Shown: one piece after another, positions 1-8,428 of the stretch
Layout: the number at the start of each line of letters is the position of its first letter
Numbering within the stretch: position 1 is the first letter of the stretch
DNA from: Duganella sp. 1411
GTDB lineage: Bacteria > Pseudomonadota > Gammaproteobacteria > Burkholderiales > Burkholderiaceae_D
Assembly (NCBI RefSeq): GCF_017833525.1
Contig: NZ_JAFICD010000002.1
Span: 558,001 to 622,000, forward strand
Direction: 5' to 3'
Length of the DNA stretch: 64,000 nucleotides
Position numbers and translations under genes: made by a program
Notes under the pieces: model-generated
Seen by the model: the letters and a program-made list of their open reading frames with translations, nothing else
What the model was told of the DNA's origin: nothing
Database searches by the model: none

Positions 1-111
1 TATGGCGCCACCGTCTCGGCGCTGCCAGTGCCTGAGCCGGAAACCTACGCCATGATGCTCGGCGGCCTGGCCCTGCTGGGCGCGGTCGCCCGCCGCAAAG
101 CGCAGAAGTAA
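1..111 (+). CDS. PEP-CTERM sorting-domain protein, C-terminal end (partial)
   Basis: Only the last 36 codons lie in the window. They carry the motif VPEPETYAMMLGGLALLG followed by a basic tail (ARRKAQK) and a TAA stop. This is the tripartite PEP-CTERM signal: a PEP motif, one hydrophobic segment and a positively charged end. In known systems it is cleaved by exosortase during export, often in exopolysaccharide-producing bacteria. The functional domain lies upstream of the window, so what the protein does cannot be said. A strong terminator follows the stop codon by about 35 bases. Confidence 0.85.
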   Translation, partial: YGATVSALPVPEPETYAMMLGGLALLGAVARRKAQK

Positions 112-146
112 ACGCGAAGAATCCACTTTCTTCGGCAGCAAACCGG

Positions 147-190
147 CGCGCCGGCCGGCCATCCCCCGATGGCCGGCCGGCGCGTTTCTC
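147..190 (+). terminator. Rho-independent terminator of the PEP-CTERM gene
   Basis: A perfect 16-bp inverted repeat (147-162 and 169-184, GC-rich, loop CCCCCG) is followed by TTTCTCATT. It lies directly downstream of the PEP-CTERM stop codon and before the next gene. Confidence 0.8.
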
Positions 191-309
191 ATTGCGACCG
201 CCCCGGAAACGACCTCGGCCGTAATCGCCTCCATATGCTACCTGGCGTACATATGGGCCGGCACTATCACCTTACAATCTGGCAATTATCGATCGTAAGG
301 ATGCACCCC

Positions 310-816
310 ATGAAAAAGCTCCTGCTGGCATTTGGCGCCGTCCACGCGCTGATCGCGCTGCTGTTCACGGCCGGCGCGCTGTTTCTCATCGTCATCAGCG
401 CGCGCATCGGCTGGGACGCCGCCACCGGCGAGCTCGGCCTGGCCGCCGCCCAGCAGGCGATCGAGGCGATCGGCATCCTGGCCGCCGCCGTGGTGGCGCT
501 GCAGATCGCCGAGACCATCATCGAGGAAGAAGTGGTGCGCGACGCCGACATCAGCGCGCCGACCCGGGTGCGGCGCTTCCTGTCGCGGTTTTTCGTGGTG
601 GTGGTGGTGGCGCTGGCCATCGAGGGCCTGGTGGCAACCTTCCACGCCGTGCATGACGACCTGCAAGGCCTGGTGTACGTGGCCGCGCTGGTGGCCAGCG
701 TCGGCGTGCTGCTGGCGGCCTGGGGCGTGTTCGTCCACCTCAACCGTTCGGCCGAGGAACTCGAGCCCGAGGCCATGGAAAAAGCCCAGTCCGAAGACCA
801 CAAGGTGCAGGCCTGA
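310..816 (+). CDS. small integral membrane protein of unknown function
   Basis: This is a 168-residue protein. It starts MKKLLLAFGAVHALIALLF and has about four hydrophobic segments (roughly residues 5-32, 48-66, 95-115 and 122-145). One contains a run of five valines encoded by a GTG repeat. The tail is short, charged and probably cytoplasmic. ATG 310 is preferred because GTAAGG ends 9 bases upstream; the in-frame ATG at 301 touches that site. I do not recognise the family. It stands alone between a terminator and the next promoter region. The segment between membrane spans 2 and 3 is acidic (AETIIEEEVV), which may be a cytoplasmic loop. Confidence 0.7.
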   Translation: MKKLLLAFGAVHALIALLFTAGALFLIVISARIGWDAATGELGLAAAQQAIEAIGILAAAVVALQIAETIIEEEVVRDADISAPTRVRRFLSRFFVVVVVALAIEGLVATFHAVHDDLQGLVYVAALVASVGVLLAAWGVFVHLNRSAEELEPEAMEKAQSEDHKVQA

Positions 817-858
817 GCCAGGTGTTTTTACCCATACTACGAGTTGGTGATATCTGCC

Positions 859-874
859 ATATCGAAAACGATAT
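859..874. promoter_or_regulatory. inverted repeat, candidate operator of the sugar transporter
   Basis: The sequence ATATCG-AAAA-CGATAT forms a perfect 6-bp inverted repeat about 80 bases upstream of the transporter start. CATAAT at 922-927 could be a -10 element. A repressor site is plausible for a sugar uptake gene, but no regulator gene is adjacent. Confidence 0.3.
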
Positions 875-955
875 AGCACGTTAGCGTTTATTCATTGGCA
901 AGATAGGCGGTTTGGCTCTACCATAATCGTCCCGCTTGTTGGAAAGGAAAGATTC

Positions 956-2269
956 ATGGCAGCGCCCATTTCATCTGCTCGCACTATGGAGACGACCTCG
1001 TCTCCCGTTGTCAGCTACCGTGCGACGATGTCGCTGCTGGCTAGCTTGTTCTTTACCTGGGGTTTTATCACGGTAATTAACAACACGCTATTGCCGCACC
1101 TCAGAAGCGTCTTCGACCTGAATTACACACAGACCACGCTGATCGAATCGGTCTGGTTCATCGCCTACTTCGTCGCCTCGATCCCGTCCGCGCGCCTGAT
1201 CGAGCGCATCGGCTACAAGAAATCGATGGTCGTCGGCCTCGCCATCATGGCCGCCGGCTCGCTGATGATGATCCCGGCCGCGCGCCTGCCGTCGTATCCG
1301 GTCACCTTGTTCGCGCTGTTCGTCATCGCCTGCGGCATCGCCCTGCTGCAAGTGGCCGCCAATCCCTACGTCGCCGTGGTCGGTTCGCCGCAGACCGCTT
1401 CGTCGCGCCTGAACCTGGTGCAGGCGTTCAACTCGCTCGGCACCACGTTCGCGCCACTGTTCGGCGGTTACCTGATCCTGGGCCGCTCCAACTCGGGCAC
1501 GCTCGAAGCCGGCCACGTGCTGACCCAGGCCGAACGCCTGGCCGACGCACAGGCGGTGCAGCTGCCGTACCTGATCGTCGCCGCCGTGCTGGTGGTGCTG
1601 GCGGTCGTCATCGCCCGCTTCCCGCTGCCGGAAATGAAATCGTCGGGCACCAGCCGCGTCTCGAAAGAACAGCGCACCCAGCACTCGCTGTGGCGCCACC
1701 GCAACCTGGTGTTCGGCATCCCGGCGATCTTCATCTACCTGATCGCCGAGATCGGCGTGGCCAACCTGTTCATCAACTTCGTCTCGCAGCCGGAGATCGG
1801 CAACGTGAACCACGAAACGGCGTCGCACTATCTGTTCGTGCTGTGGGGCGGCATGATGGTCGGCCGCTTCATCGGCAGCGCGCTGATGCGCACCGTCTCG
1901 GCCGAGCGCGTGCTGGCCGGCGCCAGCATCGGCGCCGCCATCGTCATGCTGGTGGCCACCTTCACCACCGGCCACGTCGCCATGTGGGCGCTGATCTCGG
2001 TCGGCCTGTTCCACTCGGTGATGTTCCCGACCATCTTCACGCTCGGCATCAAGGGCCTCGGCCCGCTGACCGAGGAAGGCGCAGGCCTGCTGATCATGGC
2101 CATCGCCGGCGGCGCGCTGGTGGTGGTGCAAGGCTGGCTGGCCGACATCTACGGCCTGCAAATGTCCTTCCTGCTGACCGCGCTGTGCGAAATGTATGTG
2201 CTGTTCTACGCGATGTGGGGTTCGAAGGCGACCAACGCCTTCCCCGACGAGCAGGCCAGCCCGAACTAA
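956..2269 (+). CDS. MFS sugar transporter, FucP/GluP (fucose or glucose/galactose permease) type
   Basis: The 437-residue protein has about 12 membrane spans and belongs to the proton-coupled FucP/GluP group of the major facilitator superfamily. Family hallmarks are FFTWGFITVINNTLLPHLR in helix 1, the helix 4-5 segment LLQVAANPYVAVVG, and LVQAFNSLGTTFAPLFGG. It should import a hexose or hexose derivative across the inner membrane. The start follows GGAAAGG at a normal distance. It is a single gene ending in a terminator shared with convergent phaC. The substrate cannot be read from sequence. The glycoside hydrolases at 42-54 kb are far away, so a functional link to them is only speculation. 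Confidence 0.88.
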   Translation: MAAPISSARTMETTSSPVVSYRATMSLLASLFFTWGFITVINNTLLPHLRSVFDLNYTQTTLIESVWFIAYFVASIPSARLIERIGYKKSMVVGLAIMAAGSLMMIPAARLPSYPVTLFALFVIACGIALLQVAANPYVAVVGSPQTASSRLNLVQAFNSLGTTFAPLFGGYLILGRSNSGTLEAGHVLTQAERLADAQAVQLPYLIVAAVLVVLAVVIARFPLPEMKSSGTSRVSKEQRTQHSLWRHRNLVFGIPAIFIYLIAEIGVANLFINFVSQPEIGNVNHETASHYLFVLWGGMMVGRFIGSALMRTVSAERVLAGASIGAAIVMLVATFTTGHVAMWALISVGLFHSVMFPTIFTLGIKGLGPLTEEGAGLLIMAIAGGALVVVQGWLADIYGLQMSFLLTALCEMYVLFYAMWGSKATNAFPDEQASPN

Positions 2270-2298
2270 GTTGCACGCCGCCCTCCGGGGCGCACCGG

Positions 2299-2332
2299 GG
2301 CCGATGCCGACGCCAGTCGCATCGGCCTTTTT
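2299..2332. terminator. terminator between the sugar transporter and phaC
   Basis: GGCCGATGC (2299-2307) pairs with GCATCGGCC (2319-2327) and is followed by TTTTTA. It ends the transporter transcript and touches the stop codon of convergent phaC. Confidence 0.7.
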
Positions 2333-4079
2333 ACTTTTCCAGCACGTAGCGCCCCGGCGCCGGCTCCAGTGCGCGCCCGGCCGCCGGCGGCGCCACCCGC
2401 GCGCTGCTCGAACGGGCCGCCAGCCAGCGCTGCCAGTGCGGCCACCACGACCCCTCCACCAGTTCGGCCTCGTCGCGCCAGGCGTCGGGACCGCGGTAAC
2501 CATTGCCCGGCGCCAGCGGCGGGCGCACCCGGTAGCTGCGGCGCGGATGGCCCGGCTCGGACACGATGCCGGCGTTGTGCCCGCCCGAGGCCAGCACGAA
2601 ATCGATCGGCGCGTCGCACAGCAAATGGATCTTGTACACCGAGCGCCACGGCGAGACGTGGTCGCGTTCGGTCGCCAGCGCGTACACCGGCACCGTCACG
2701 TCGTCCAGCACCACCGGCCGGCCGTCGACGTGGTAGCGGCCCTCGGCCAGGTCGTTGCGCAGGAACAGCTGGTGCAGGTACTCGCTGTGCATGCGGAACG
2801 GCAGCCGGGTGCTGTCGGCGTTCCACGCCATCAGGTCGTTCGAGGCGGTGCGCGCGCCCAGCAGGTATTCGCGCATCATGCGCGACCAGACCAGGTCGCG
2901 CGCGTGCAGCAACTGGAACGACGCCGCCATCTGGTCCCCGTCCAGATAGCCCTGCTCCCACATCAGCGCGTCGAGGAAGGCCAGCTCGCTGTCGTCGATG
3001 AACAAACCCAGCTCGCCCGGCTCGCTGAAATCGGTCTGCGCCGCGAGCAAGGTCAGCGACGCCAGCGCGCCCTGGCGGCCGGCGTCGCCGTTGGCCAGCG
3101 CGGCCGCGCCGATCGCCAGCAAGGTGCCGCCGAGGCAGTAGCCGACGCCGTGCACCGGCACCCCGCCGGCGCGCCGGCGCACCTCGTCGAGCGCGGCGAA
3201 CAGGCCCAGGTCGAGATAATCGTGCATGCCCAGCGCGCGGTGCTCGGGGCCGGGATTGCGCCACGAGATCATGAACACCGTATGGCCCTGCCCGACCAGG
3301 TGGCCCACCATCGAGTTACGCGGCGACAGGTCGAGGATGTAGTACTTCATGATCCACGACGGCACGATCAGCAGCGGCTCGCGGTAGACGGTGGCGGTCT
3401 GCGGCGCGTACTGGATCAGCTCGATCAACTCGTTGCGGAACACCACGTCGCCGGGCGTGACGGCGACGTCGACGCCGGGCCGGTACTGCGGGCCGGACGG
3501 CTCCGGCACCGCCATCGACGGCGGCGCCAAGTGCCGGCACAGGTCCTGTCGCCAGTTGACCGCGCCGTCGGCCAAACTGCGGCCGCCGCTGTCGAGCGCG
3601 GCGCGCAGCACCTCGGGATTGGTGGCGACGAAGTTGGACGGCGACCACATGTCGAGCAGCTGGCGCGCGGTGAAGCGCACCACGTCGGCGTGGTGCGGCG
3701 CCACGCCGCGCACGCCGCTGGTGGCGTCGCACCAGAACTGCTGGCAGCGCAGGAAGCCCTGCACATACTGGTTGAACGGCCACTGTTCCCACGCCGGCTG
3801 GGCGAAGCGGCGGTCGTCGGCGCCGGGCGCCACCGGTTCGGCGAACGGCGACAGCGCGCCCAGCCAGCGCAGCGCCAGGTCGGCGCATTTGCCGGGCGCA
3901 CTGGCCAGGTGCATCAGCCAATCCTGGAACGCCAGCGTCAGCGCGATCGGCGACACGCCGCCGGTCAGGCGCGCCATGCGCGCCTGCACGAACAGGTCCA
4001 ACTCATTGCCCGGCTCCGGCGCCGGCGGTTCGTGCACCACCTCGGACGCCGGCTTGACACGCATCGGTAAAATATTCAC
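2331..4079 (-). CDS. phaC: poly(3-hydroxyalkanoate) synthase
   Basis: PhaC polymerises (R)-3-hydroxyacyl-CoA into intracellular polyester granules. The N-terminal PhaC domain precedes an alpha/beta-hydrolase domain with the lipase-like box GYCLGG (catalytic Cys near residue 315). The other triad members are visible: Asp in ATERDHVSPW and His in SGGHNAGIV. The segment SWIMKYYILDLSP is typical of class I/II synthases. At about 582 residues the length is normal. I prefer the GTG at 4077-4079, preceded by GGGAG with 6 bases of spacing; an in-frame ATG at 4106 lacks a comparable site. It is divergent from the MaoC-Pta gene, which also handles acyl-CoA. No phasin, phaA or phaB is nearby. Confidence 0.92.
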   Translation of the reverse strand: MNILPMRVKPASEVVHEPPAPEPGNELDLFVQARMARLTGGVSPIALTLAFQDWLMHLASAPGKCADLALRWLGALSPFAEPVAPGADDRRFAQPAWEQWPFNQYVQGFLRCQQFWCDATSGVRGVAPHHADVVRFTARQLLDMWSPSNFVATNPEVLRAALDSGGRSLADGAVNWRQDLCRHLAPPSMAVPEPSGPQYRPGVDVAVTPGDVVFRNELIELIQYAPQTATVYREPLLIVPSWIMKYYILDLSPRNSMVGHLVGQGHTVFMISWRNPGPEHRALGMHDYLDLGLFAALDEVRRRAGGVPVHGVGYCLGGTLLAIGAAALANGDAGRQGALASLTLLAAQTDFSEPGELGLFIDDSELAFLDALMWEQGYLDGDQMAASFQLLHARDLVWSRMMREYLLGARTASNDLMAWNADSTRLPFRMHSEYLHQLFLRNDLAEGRYHVDGRPVVLDDVTVPVYALATERDHVSPWRSVYKIHLLCDAPIDFVLASGGHNAGIVSEPGHPRRSYRVRPPLAPGNGYRGPDAWRDEAELVEGSWWPHWQRWLAARSSSARVAPPAAGRALEPAPGRYVLEK

Positions 4080-4216
4080 GCACCTCTCCCATGGGTTCAA
4101 CTGCAATTATGCCGAGCGGGGGCCCGGCGCGGGATTGATCCACATCAAAGTATTCCCGGTTGGCCGCGCCTAGACTGCAGCGGATCGGGGCCCGCGCCCC
4201 ACCGCCGGACACCTGT

Positions 4217-5629
4217 ATGAATGACACCGACGACACCGAAGAGTTCATCGAAAACGTCACCTTCGACGAGTTGCGCGTGGGCCAGAGCGCGCGCCTGAGC
4301 CGCACCTTGTCGCAGGAGGACATCGCCGCCTTCGCCGCCGTGTCCGGCGACGTCAACCCGGCCCACGTCGACGCCGACTACGCGCGCGACACGCTGTTCA
4401 AGGGCGTCGTCGCGCACGGCATGTGGGGCGCGGCGCTGATCTCGCGCCTGCTCGGCACCGTGCTGCCCGGCCCCGGCACGATCTACCTGGCGCAGACGCT
4501 GCAGTTTCTCAAGCCGGTGCGCATCGGCGACGAGCTGCGCGTGACGGCCACCGTCGGCGCCAAGGAGACCGCAAAAAAACACGTGATGCTCAATTGCGAC
4601 ATCAAGAACCAGACCGGCGCGCTGGTGCTGACCGGGGTGGCGACGGTGATCGCGCCGAGCGAAAAAGTGCGGCGGCCGCGCGCGCACCTGCCGGCGTTCT
4701 GCTTGGCGCCGCCGGCCGACCCGTACGCGGGCCTGCGCCAGCAGGTGCGCACGCTGGCGCCGGTGCGCTGCGCGGTGGTCCATCCGTGCGACATTGCATC
4801 GCTGCGCGGCGCGCTGGAGGCGGCGCGCCTGGGATGGATCACGCCGCTGCTGGTGGGGCCGGCGGCGCGCCTGCGCGCGCTCGCGGCCGAGGAAGGCCTG
4901 TCGCTGGACGGCGCCGACCTCGTCGACGAGCCGCACAGCCACGCGGCGGCCGCGCGCGCCGCCGCGCTGGCGACCGACGGCGCGGTGGAAATGCTGATGC
5001 GGGGCAGCCTGCGCAGCGCCGAGCTGATCGACGCCGTGCTGGCCGTGCCCGGGCTGCGCACCAAGCGCCGGCTGTCGCACGTGTTGCGGCTCGAGGTGCC
5101 CACGTACGGCAAGGCGCTGCTGGTGTCCGACGGCGTGCTGCACATCCAGCCGACGCTGGCCGACAAGGTCGACATCGTGCACAACGCCATCGCCGTCGCG
5201 CACGCGCTGGGCGAGGCGCGGCCGCGGGTGGCGCTGCTGTCGGCGCAGGAGACGGTCAACCCGGGGATCGCCTCGACCATCGACGCCGCCGCGCTGTGCA
5301 AGATGGCCGACCGCGGCCAGATCGACGGCGCGCTGCTGGACGGCCCGCTCGGCTTCGACAGCGCCATCTCGCCGGCCGCCGCGCGCGCCGACGGCATCGT
5401 CTCGCCGGTGGCGGGCCAGGCCGACATCCTGATCGCGCCCGACCTCGAAAGCGGCGACCTGCTGGCCAGGCAGCTGCGCTACATGGCCGGCGCCGCCGCC
5501 TGCGGCGTGGTGGTGGGCGCGGCCGTGCCGATCGCGCTGACCGACCGCGCCGACGCCGCGCCGGCGCGCGCGGCGTCGGCGGCGCTGGCGTTGGCGCTGG
5601 CGCACAGCTACCGCGCGCAACGGCCTTGA
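4217..5629 (+). CDS. bifunctional MaoC-like enoyl-CoA hydratase / phosphate acetyl(butyryl)transferase
   Basis: The protein has 470 residues. Residues 1-150 form a MaoC hotdog domain with the hydratase-2 signature SGDVNPAHVDADYA (catalytic Asp and His). Residues about 170-470 form a PTA/PTB domain with the C-terminal motifs NPGIASTIDAA and GQADILIAPDLESGD. The fusion is a known arrangement. It would hydrate enoyl-CoA to (R)-3-hydroxyacyl-CoA and interconvert acyl-CoA with acyl phosphate. It is divergent from phaC across about 140 bases, so it could supply or drain PHA precursors; that link is inferred. The ATG at 4217 is chosen over an in-frame TTG at 4160, although its ribosome site is weak. 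No acetate kinase gene follows. Confidence 0.85.
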   Translation: MNDTDDTEEFIENVTFDELRVGQSARLSRTLSQEDIAAFAAVSGDVNPAHVDADYARDTLFKGVVAHGMWGAALISRLLGTVLPGPGTIYLAQTLQFLKPVRIGDELRVTATVGAKETAKKHVMLNCDIKNQTGALVLTGVATVIAPSEKVRRPRAHLPAFCLAPPADPYAGLRQQVRTLAPVRCAVVHPCDIASLRGALEAARLGWITPLLVGPAARLRALAAEEGLSLDGADLVDEPHSHAAAARAAALATDGAVEMLMRGSLRSAELIDAVLAVPGLRTKRRLSHVLRLEVPTYGKALLVSDGVLHIQPTLADKVDIVHNAIAVAHALGEARPRVALLSAQETVNPGIASTIDAAALCKMADRGQIDGALLDGPLGFDSAISPAAARADGIVSPVAGQADILIAPDLESGDLLARQLRYMAGAAACGVVVGAAVPIALTDRADAAPARAASAALALALAHSYRAQRP

Positions 5630-5723
5630 GCGCTACCGCCGCGCAATCCGCTGTCGATCGCAACAGCAGACTGTCGCGATGCTGAATGTGTCGAAGGATC
5701 GTATGTAACCGATGCGGTTATGG

Positions 5724-6341
5724 TCAATCGCTATCCTTCGTGCAGCGTTTGCGGATCTTTTTTTGGCCGCGCACGTAGGTCGTTTCGATCTTTTCATAGC
5801 AAGCGACATTGCCTTCCTCGTCCAGCCGCGTCGTTTGAGAATATTCATTTTGCAGCACGAGTTTGCCCTTCCGCCAGCAATGGGTCGCTGCGTACATATC
5901 GTCGGCGCCGCCCTTCCAGGAACCGGTCACGCAATTGGGGTTGCGGGGATCGATATCGATTCCTCCGATGTCCGATAGCTGCTTGTTAAAGACGAAGCGC
6001 CGGCGCGTGCGGTCGTACAGGAAGACGGAGCTGGTTTCATTGCCGATCGCCGCCACGGCGCTGGTGACAACCAGGTCGCCACAACCGTCGTTATCGAAAT
6101 CGCGGGAAGTCAGCGACTCGCTGTCGGCCCGGTAATTTTCCACATTGTCGAGTACCTGGATGATCTTGCCGTTTTTGATGTCTTCAATTTGCACACTGCC
6201 CGCTTGCGATTCGACGCCACCCTTTGGCAGCCATTTGAAGCGCAATACTTCTTCGGGATGCGGACCGCACCATGCGTCCGCAGCCCGGGCTGAAGGCGGG
6301 CATAAGGAAAGGACGGTAAGTACCATGATTAGACGTAGCAT
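5724..6341 (-). CDS. secreted protein with FG-GAP-like calcium-loop motif
   Basis: This is a 205-residue protein with a clear signal peptide (MLRLIMVLTVLSLCPPSARA, cleavage near residue 20). The mature part holds the segment DFDNDGCGDLVV, like a calcium-binding FG-GAP repeat, and six cysteines that could form disulfides. The general layout recalls XAC2610-type secreted proteins, but I cannot confirm membership. It is probably periplasmic or exported. It stands alone and is convergent with the MaoC-Pta gene. Its local base composition is less GC-rich than its neighbours, which might indicate more recent acquisition. Confidence 0.7.
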   Translation of the reverse strand: MLRLIMVLTVLSLCPPSARAADAWCGPHPEEVLRFKWLPKGGVESQAGSVQIEDIKNGKIIQVLDNVENYRADSESLTSRDFDNDGCGDLVVTSAVAAIGNETSSVFLYDRTRRRFVFNKQLSDIGGIDIDPRNPNCVTGSWKGGADDMYAATHCWRKGKLVLQNEYSQTTRLDEEGNVACYEKIETTYVRGQKKIRKRCTKDSD

Positions 6342-6616
6342 ATTTTCTCGATAATGTGGCCGCGTAGACGGGCGTTGGTAATGCCCCCATCTTACAGGCC
6401 GATCGATTCCGCTGTCTGCTCACCAGTCCACTACCCCAAGCTCCGACCGATTGGCCGCAAGATATGCACGGGTCGCCGCAATTGACTCGACCGCCGCCAG
6501 GCCATCGCCTAAGGTGAAGGCTTCCGTACCCCTGGACATTCCATGCGTGTATTACTTTCTATTCGATGGGCGCTTGAAGCGATAGAATTGCATAATTGCA
6601 TTTCTGGAAACCTCGC

Positions 6617-7651
6617 GTGAAAGTCGAAACCCCTTTGCTCGTTCCCGTGCTGGCCGCGCTCCCCTTTTGCGCCTGCACGGTCATCCTCGGCCTGCCTTCC
6701 TACGGACATGGGTACATCCCCGCCTTTCGCATACTCTTCTTCGTCGCCTGCCTGGCGTGGCTGATCCCGCTGACGCTGCTGCAGAGGGCGATGTGGCGCC
6801 GCGAATGGCCTTGGATGAGGATGGCCCTGGTGATGCTGGCAAGCAGCTATGCGATGTCGGTCCTGAACGCGGTGCTGGGGCAGCGCCTTGAGATCTCGCT
6901 CGGGCTGGAAACGGCCTACCACTGGGATCGACTTCTGCGGGGGCTCGATGGCTGTTGGCTGGCGCTCATCGCGTTCTGCGCGGTGCATGCGGTGGCGGGC
7001 TATTACCTGTCGCTGCAACAGCTTCGCTTGCATCTCGCCCAGGCGCAAAGCGCGGCACGCGATGCCGAGTTGCGCGCGCTGCGTCTGCAAGTGAATCCGC
7101 ACTTCCTGTTCAACTCCCTGAACGCAATTTCCGCGCTGGTGTCGGCCCAGTCCAACCGTGAAGCCAACCGCATGCTTGGCTGCCTGTCCGACTTCCTGCG
7201 CGCCACCTTGGCTCACGACGGCAGCCACGAACATTCGCTCGCCGATGAATTGGCTTTGCTCGACGCCTATCTCGCGACCGAAAAGGCACGCCTTGGAGGG
7301 CGACTGCGCCTGACGATGAAGGCCGGCCCGGACCTGCTGGACAGCGTCGTGCCCTACCTCGTGCTGCAGCCCCTAGTTGAGAATGCGATTCGCCATGGCA
7401 TCGCACCGCTGTCAGCGCCGGGACGGCTCGACATTCTTGTCGAGCGCGCCGGGGAGCGCCTTCTCATCGACGTGCGCAACGACGGCCAGCAGCGGGCGCA
7501 CGAGGCAAGCGGCATCGGCCTGGCCAACGTCAGGGAACGACTGCGCCATCTGTATGGCAAGGATCAGCATGTGGATGCGGGCTGGCGTATGGATAACCGC
7601 TTCCAGGTGCGTATCTCGATGCCACTTCGCGCGATGGAGCCGGCAGCATGA
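6617..7651 (+). CDS. LytS/YehU-type sensor histidine kinase
   Basis: An N-terminal block of about four membrane helices (residues 5-135) precedes a His_kinase domain (PF06580 type) with the phosphoacceptor motif QVNPHFLFNSLNAI (His near residue 162). An ATP-binding domain follows with PYLVLQPLVENAIRHGI and GIGLANVRERLRHLYG. The protein autophosphorylates and should pass phosphate to the overlapping LytTR regulator. GTG 6617 has GGAAA about 7 bases upstream; an in-frame TTG at 6596 is the alternative. The stop overlaps the next gene's start by 4 bases (ATGA). No ligand-binding domain is seen beyond the membrane block. Confidence 0.87.
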   Translation: MKVETPLLVPVLAALPFCACTVILGLPSYGHGYIPAFRILFFVACLAWLIPLTLLQRAMWRREWPWMRMALVMLASSYAMSVLNAVLGQRLEISLGLETAYHWDRLLRGLDGCWLALIAFCAVHAVAGYYLSLQQLRLHLAQAQSAARDAELRALRLQVNPHFLFNSLNAISALVSAQSNREANRMLGCLSDFLRATLAHDGSHEHSLADELALLDAYLATEKARLGGRLRLTMKAGPDLLDSVVPYLVLQPLVENAIRHGIAPLSAPGRLDILVERAGERLLIDVRNDGQQRAHEASGIGLANVRERLRHLYGKDQHVDAGWRMDNRFQVRISMPLRAMEPAA

Positions 7652-8409
7652 AGATCCGCGTCGTCATCATCGACGACGAGCCGCTGGCCAGGCTAGCGGT
7701 CAAAGTCAGGCTGGCGCAGCGCGGCGCCTTCGAGCTGGTGGGCGAATTCAGTGATGGCGCCAGCGCTTACGAGGGTATCGTGACGCTGCAGCCCGACCTG
7801 GTGTTCGTCGACGTCGAAATGCCGGGCAAGTCCGGCCTCGAAGTGCTTGCCGCACTGCCGCCGGCGCAGCGGCCGATGGCCATCCTGCTCACCGCCTACG
7901 ACAAATTCGCCCTGCAAGCATTTGAATTGGCCGCCCTCGATTACCTGCTCAAGCCCGTCGATGACGAACGATTCGACGAAGCTCTTGATCGTGCACAGCA
8001 GGCTTTCCCTTACCGCGGCCCAGGCCGTGCCGCGGCACCGGCGGCCAGCACAGCGCCGGCGGTACGCAGTTTCAGCGTGCGTGTCGGAGCGCGCACGGTG
8101 CTGGTGCCGGTGACGGAGGTTGAACGCATCGAGGCCGACGGTGACTATGCCACCCTGCATGCCAAAGGCAAAACCTGGCTGGTGCGCGAACGCCTGCACA
8201 ACCTGGCCATGCAGCTTGATCCGGGCCAGTTCCACCGCGTGCACCGCTCGTCCATCGTGCGGCTGGACATGATCGCCGAACTGCGCTCACTCACCAACCG
8301 CGACGCACTGCTGCGCTTGCGCGACGGCAGTGTGCTGCGCGCCAGCCGCACCTATATGCCTGCCCTGGCGGCGGCACTGCAACAGCTCGAAGCCAGATCA
8401 GATTCGTAG
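7648..8409 (+). CDS. LytTR-family response regulator (AlgR/YehT type)
   Basis: The 253-residue protein has a receiver domain at residues 1-120, with acidic pocket D9-D10-E11, phosphoacceptor D55 in LVFVDVEMPG, and the conserved Lys in YLLKPVDD. A LytTR DNA-binding domain spans about residues 145-245 (VERIEADGDYATLHAKGK and FHRVHRSSIVRLDMI). It is translationally coupled to the LytS-type kinase, so the two form a two-component pair. The S41 protease gene starts 20 bases after its stop and is probably co-transcribed. Target promoters are not evident. Confidence 0.9.
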   Translation: MKIRVVIIDDEPLARLAVKVRLAQRGAFELVGEFSDGASAYEGIVTLQPDLVFVDVEMPGKSGLEVLAALPPAQRPMAILLTAYDKFALQAFELAALDYLLKPVDDERFDEALDRAQQAFPYRGPGRAAAPAASTAPAVRSFSVRVGARTVLVPVTEVERIEADGDYATLHAKGKTWLVRERLHNLAMQLDPGQFHRVHRSSIVRLDMIAELRSLTNRDALLRLRDGSVLRASRTYMPALAAALQQLEARSDS

Positions 8410-8428
8410 TCCAACCAGGAGGGAATGT

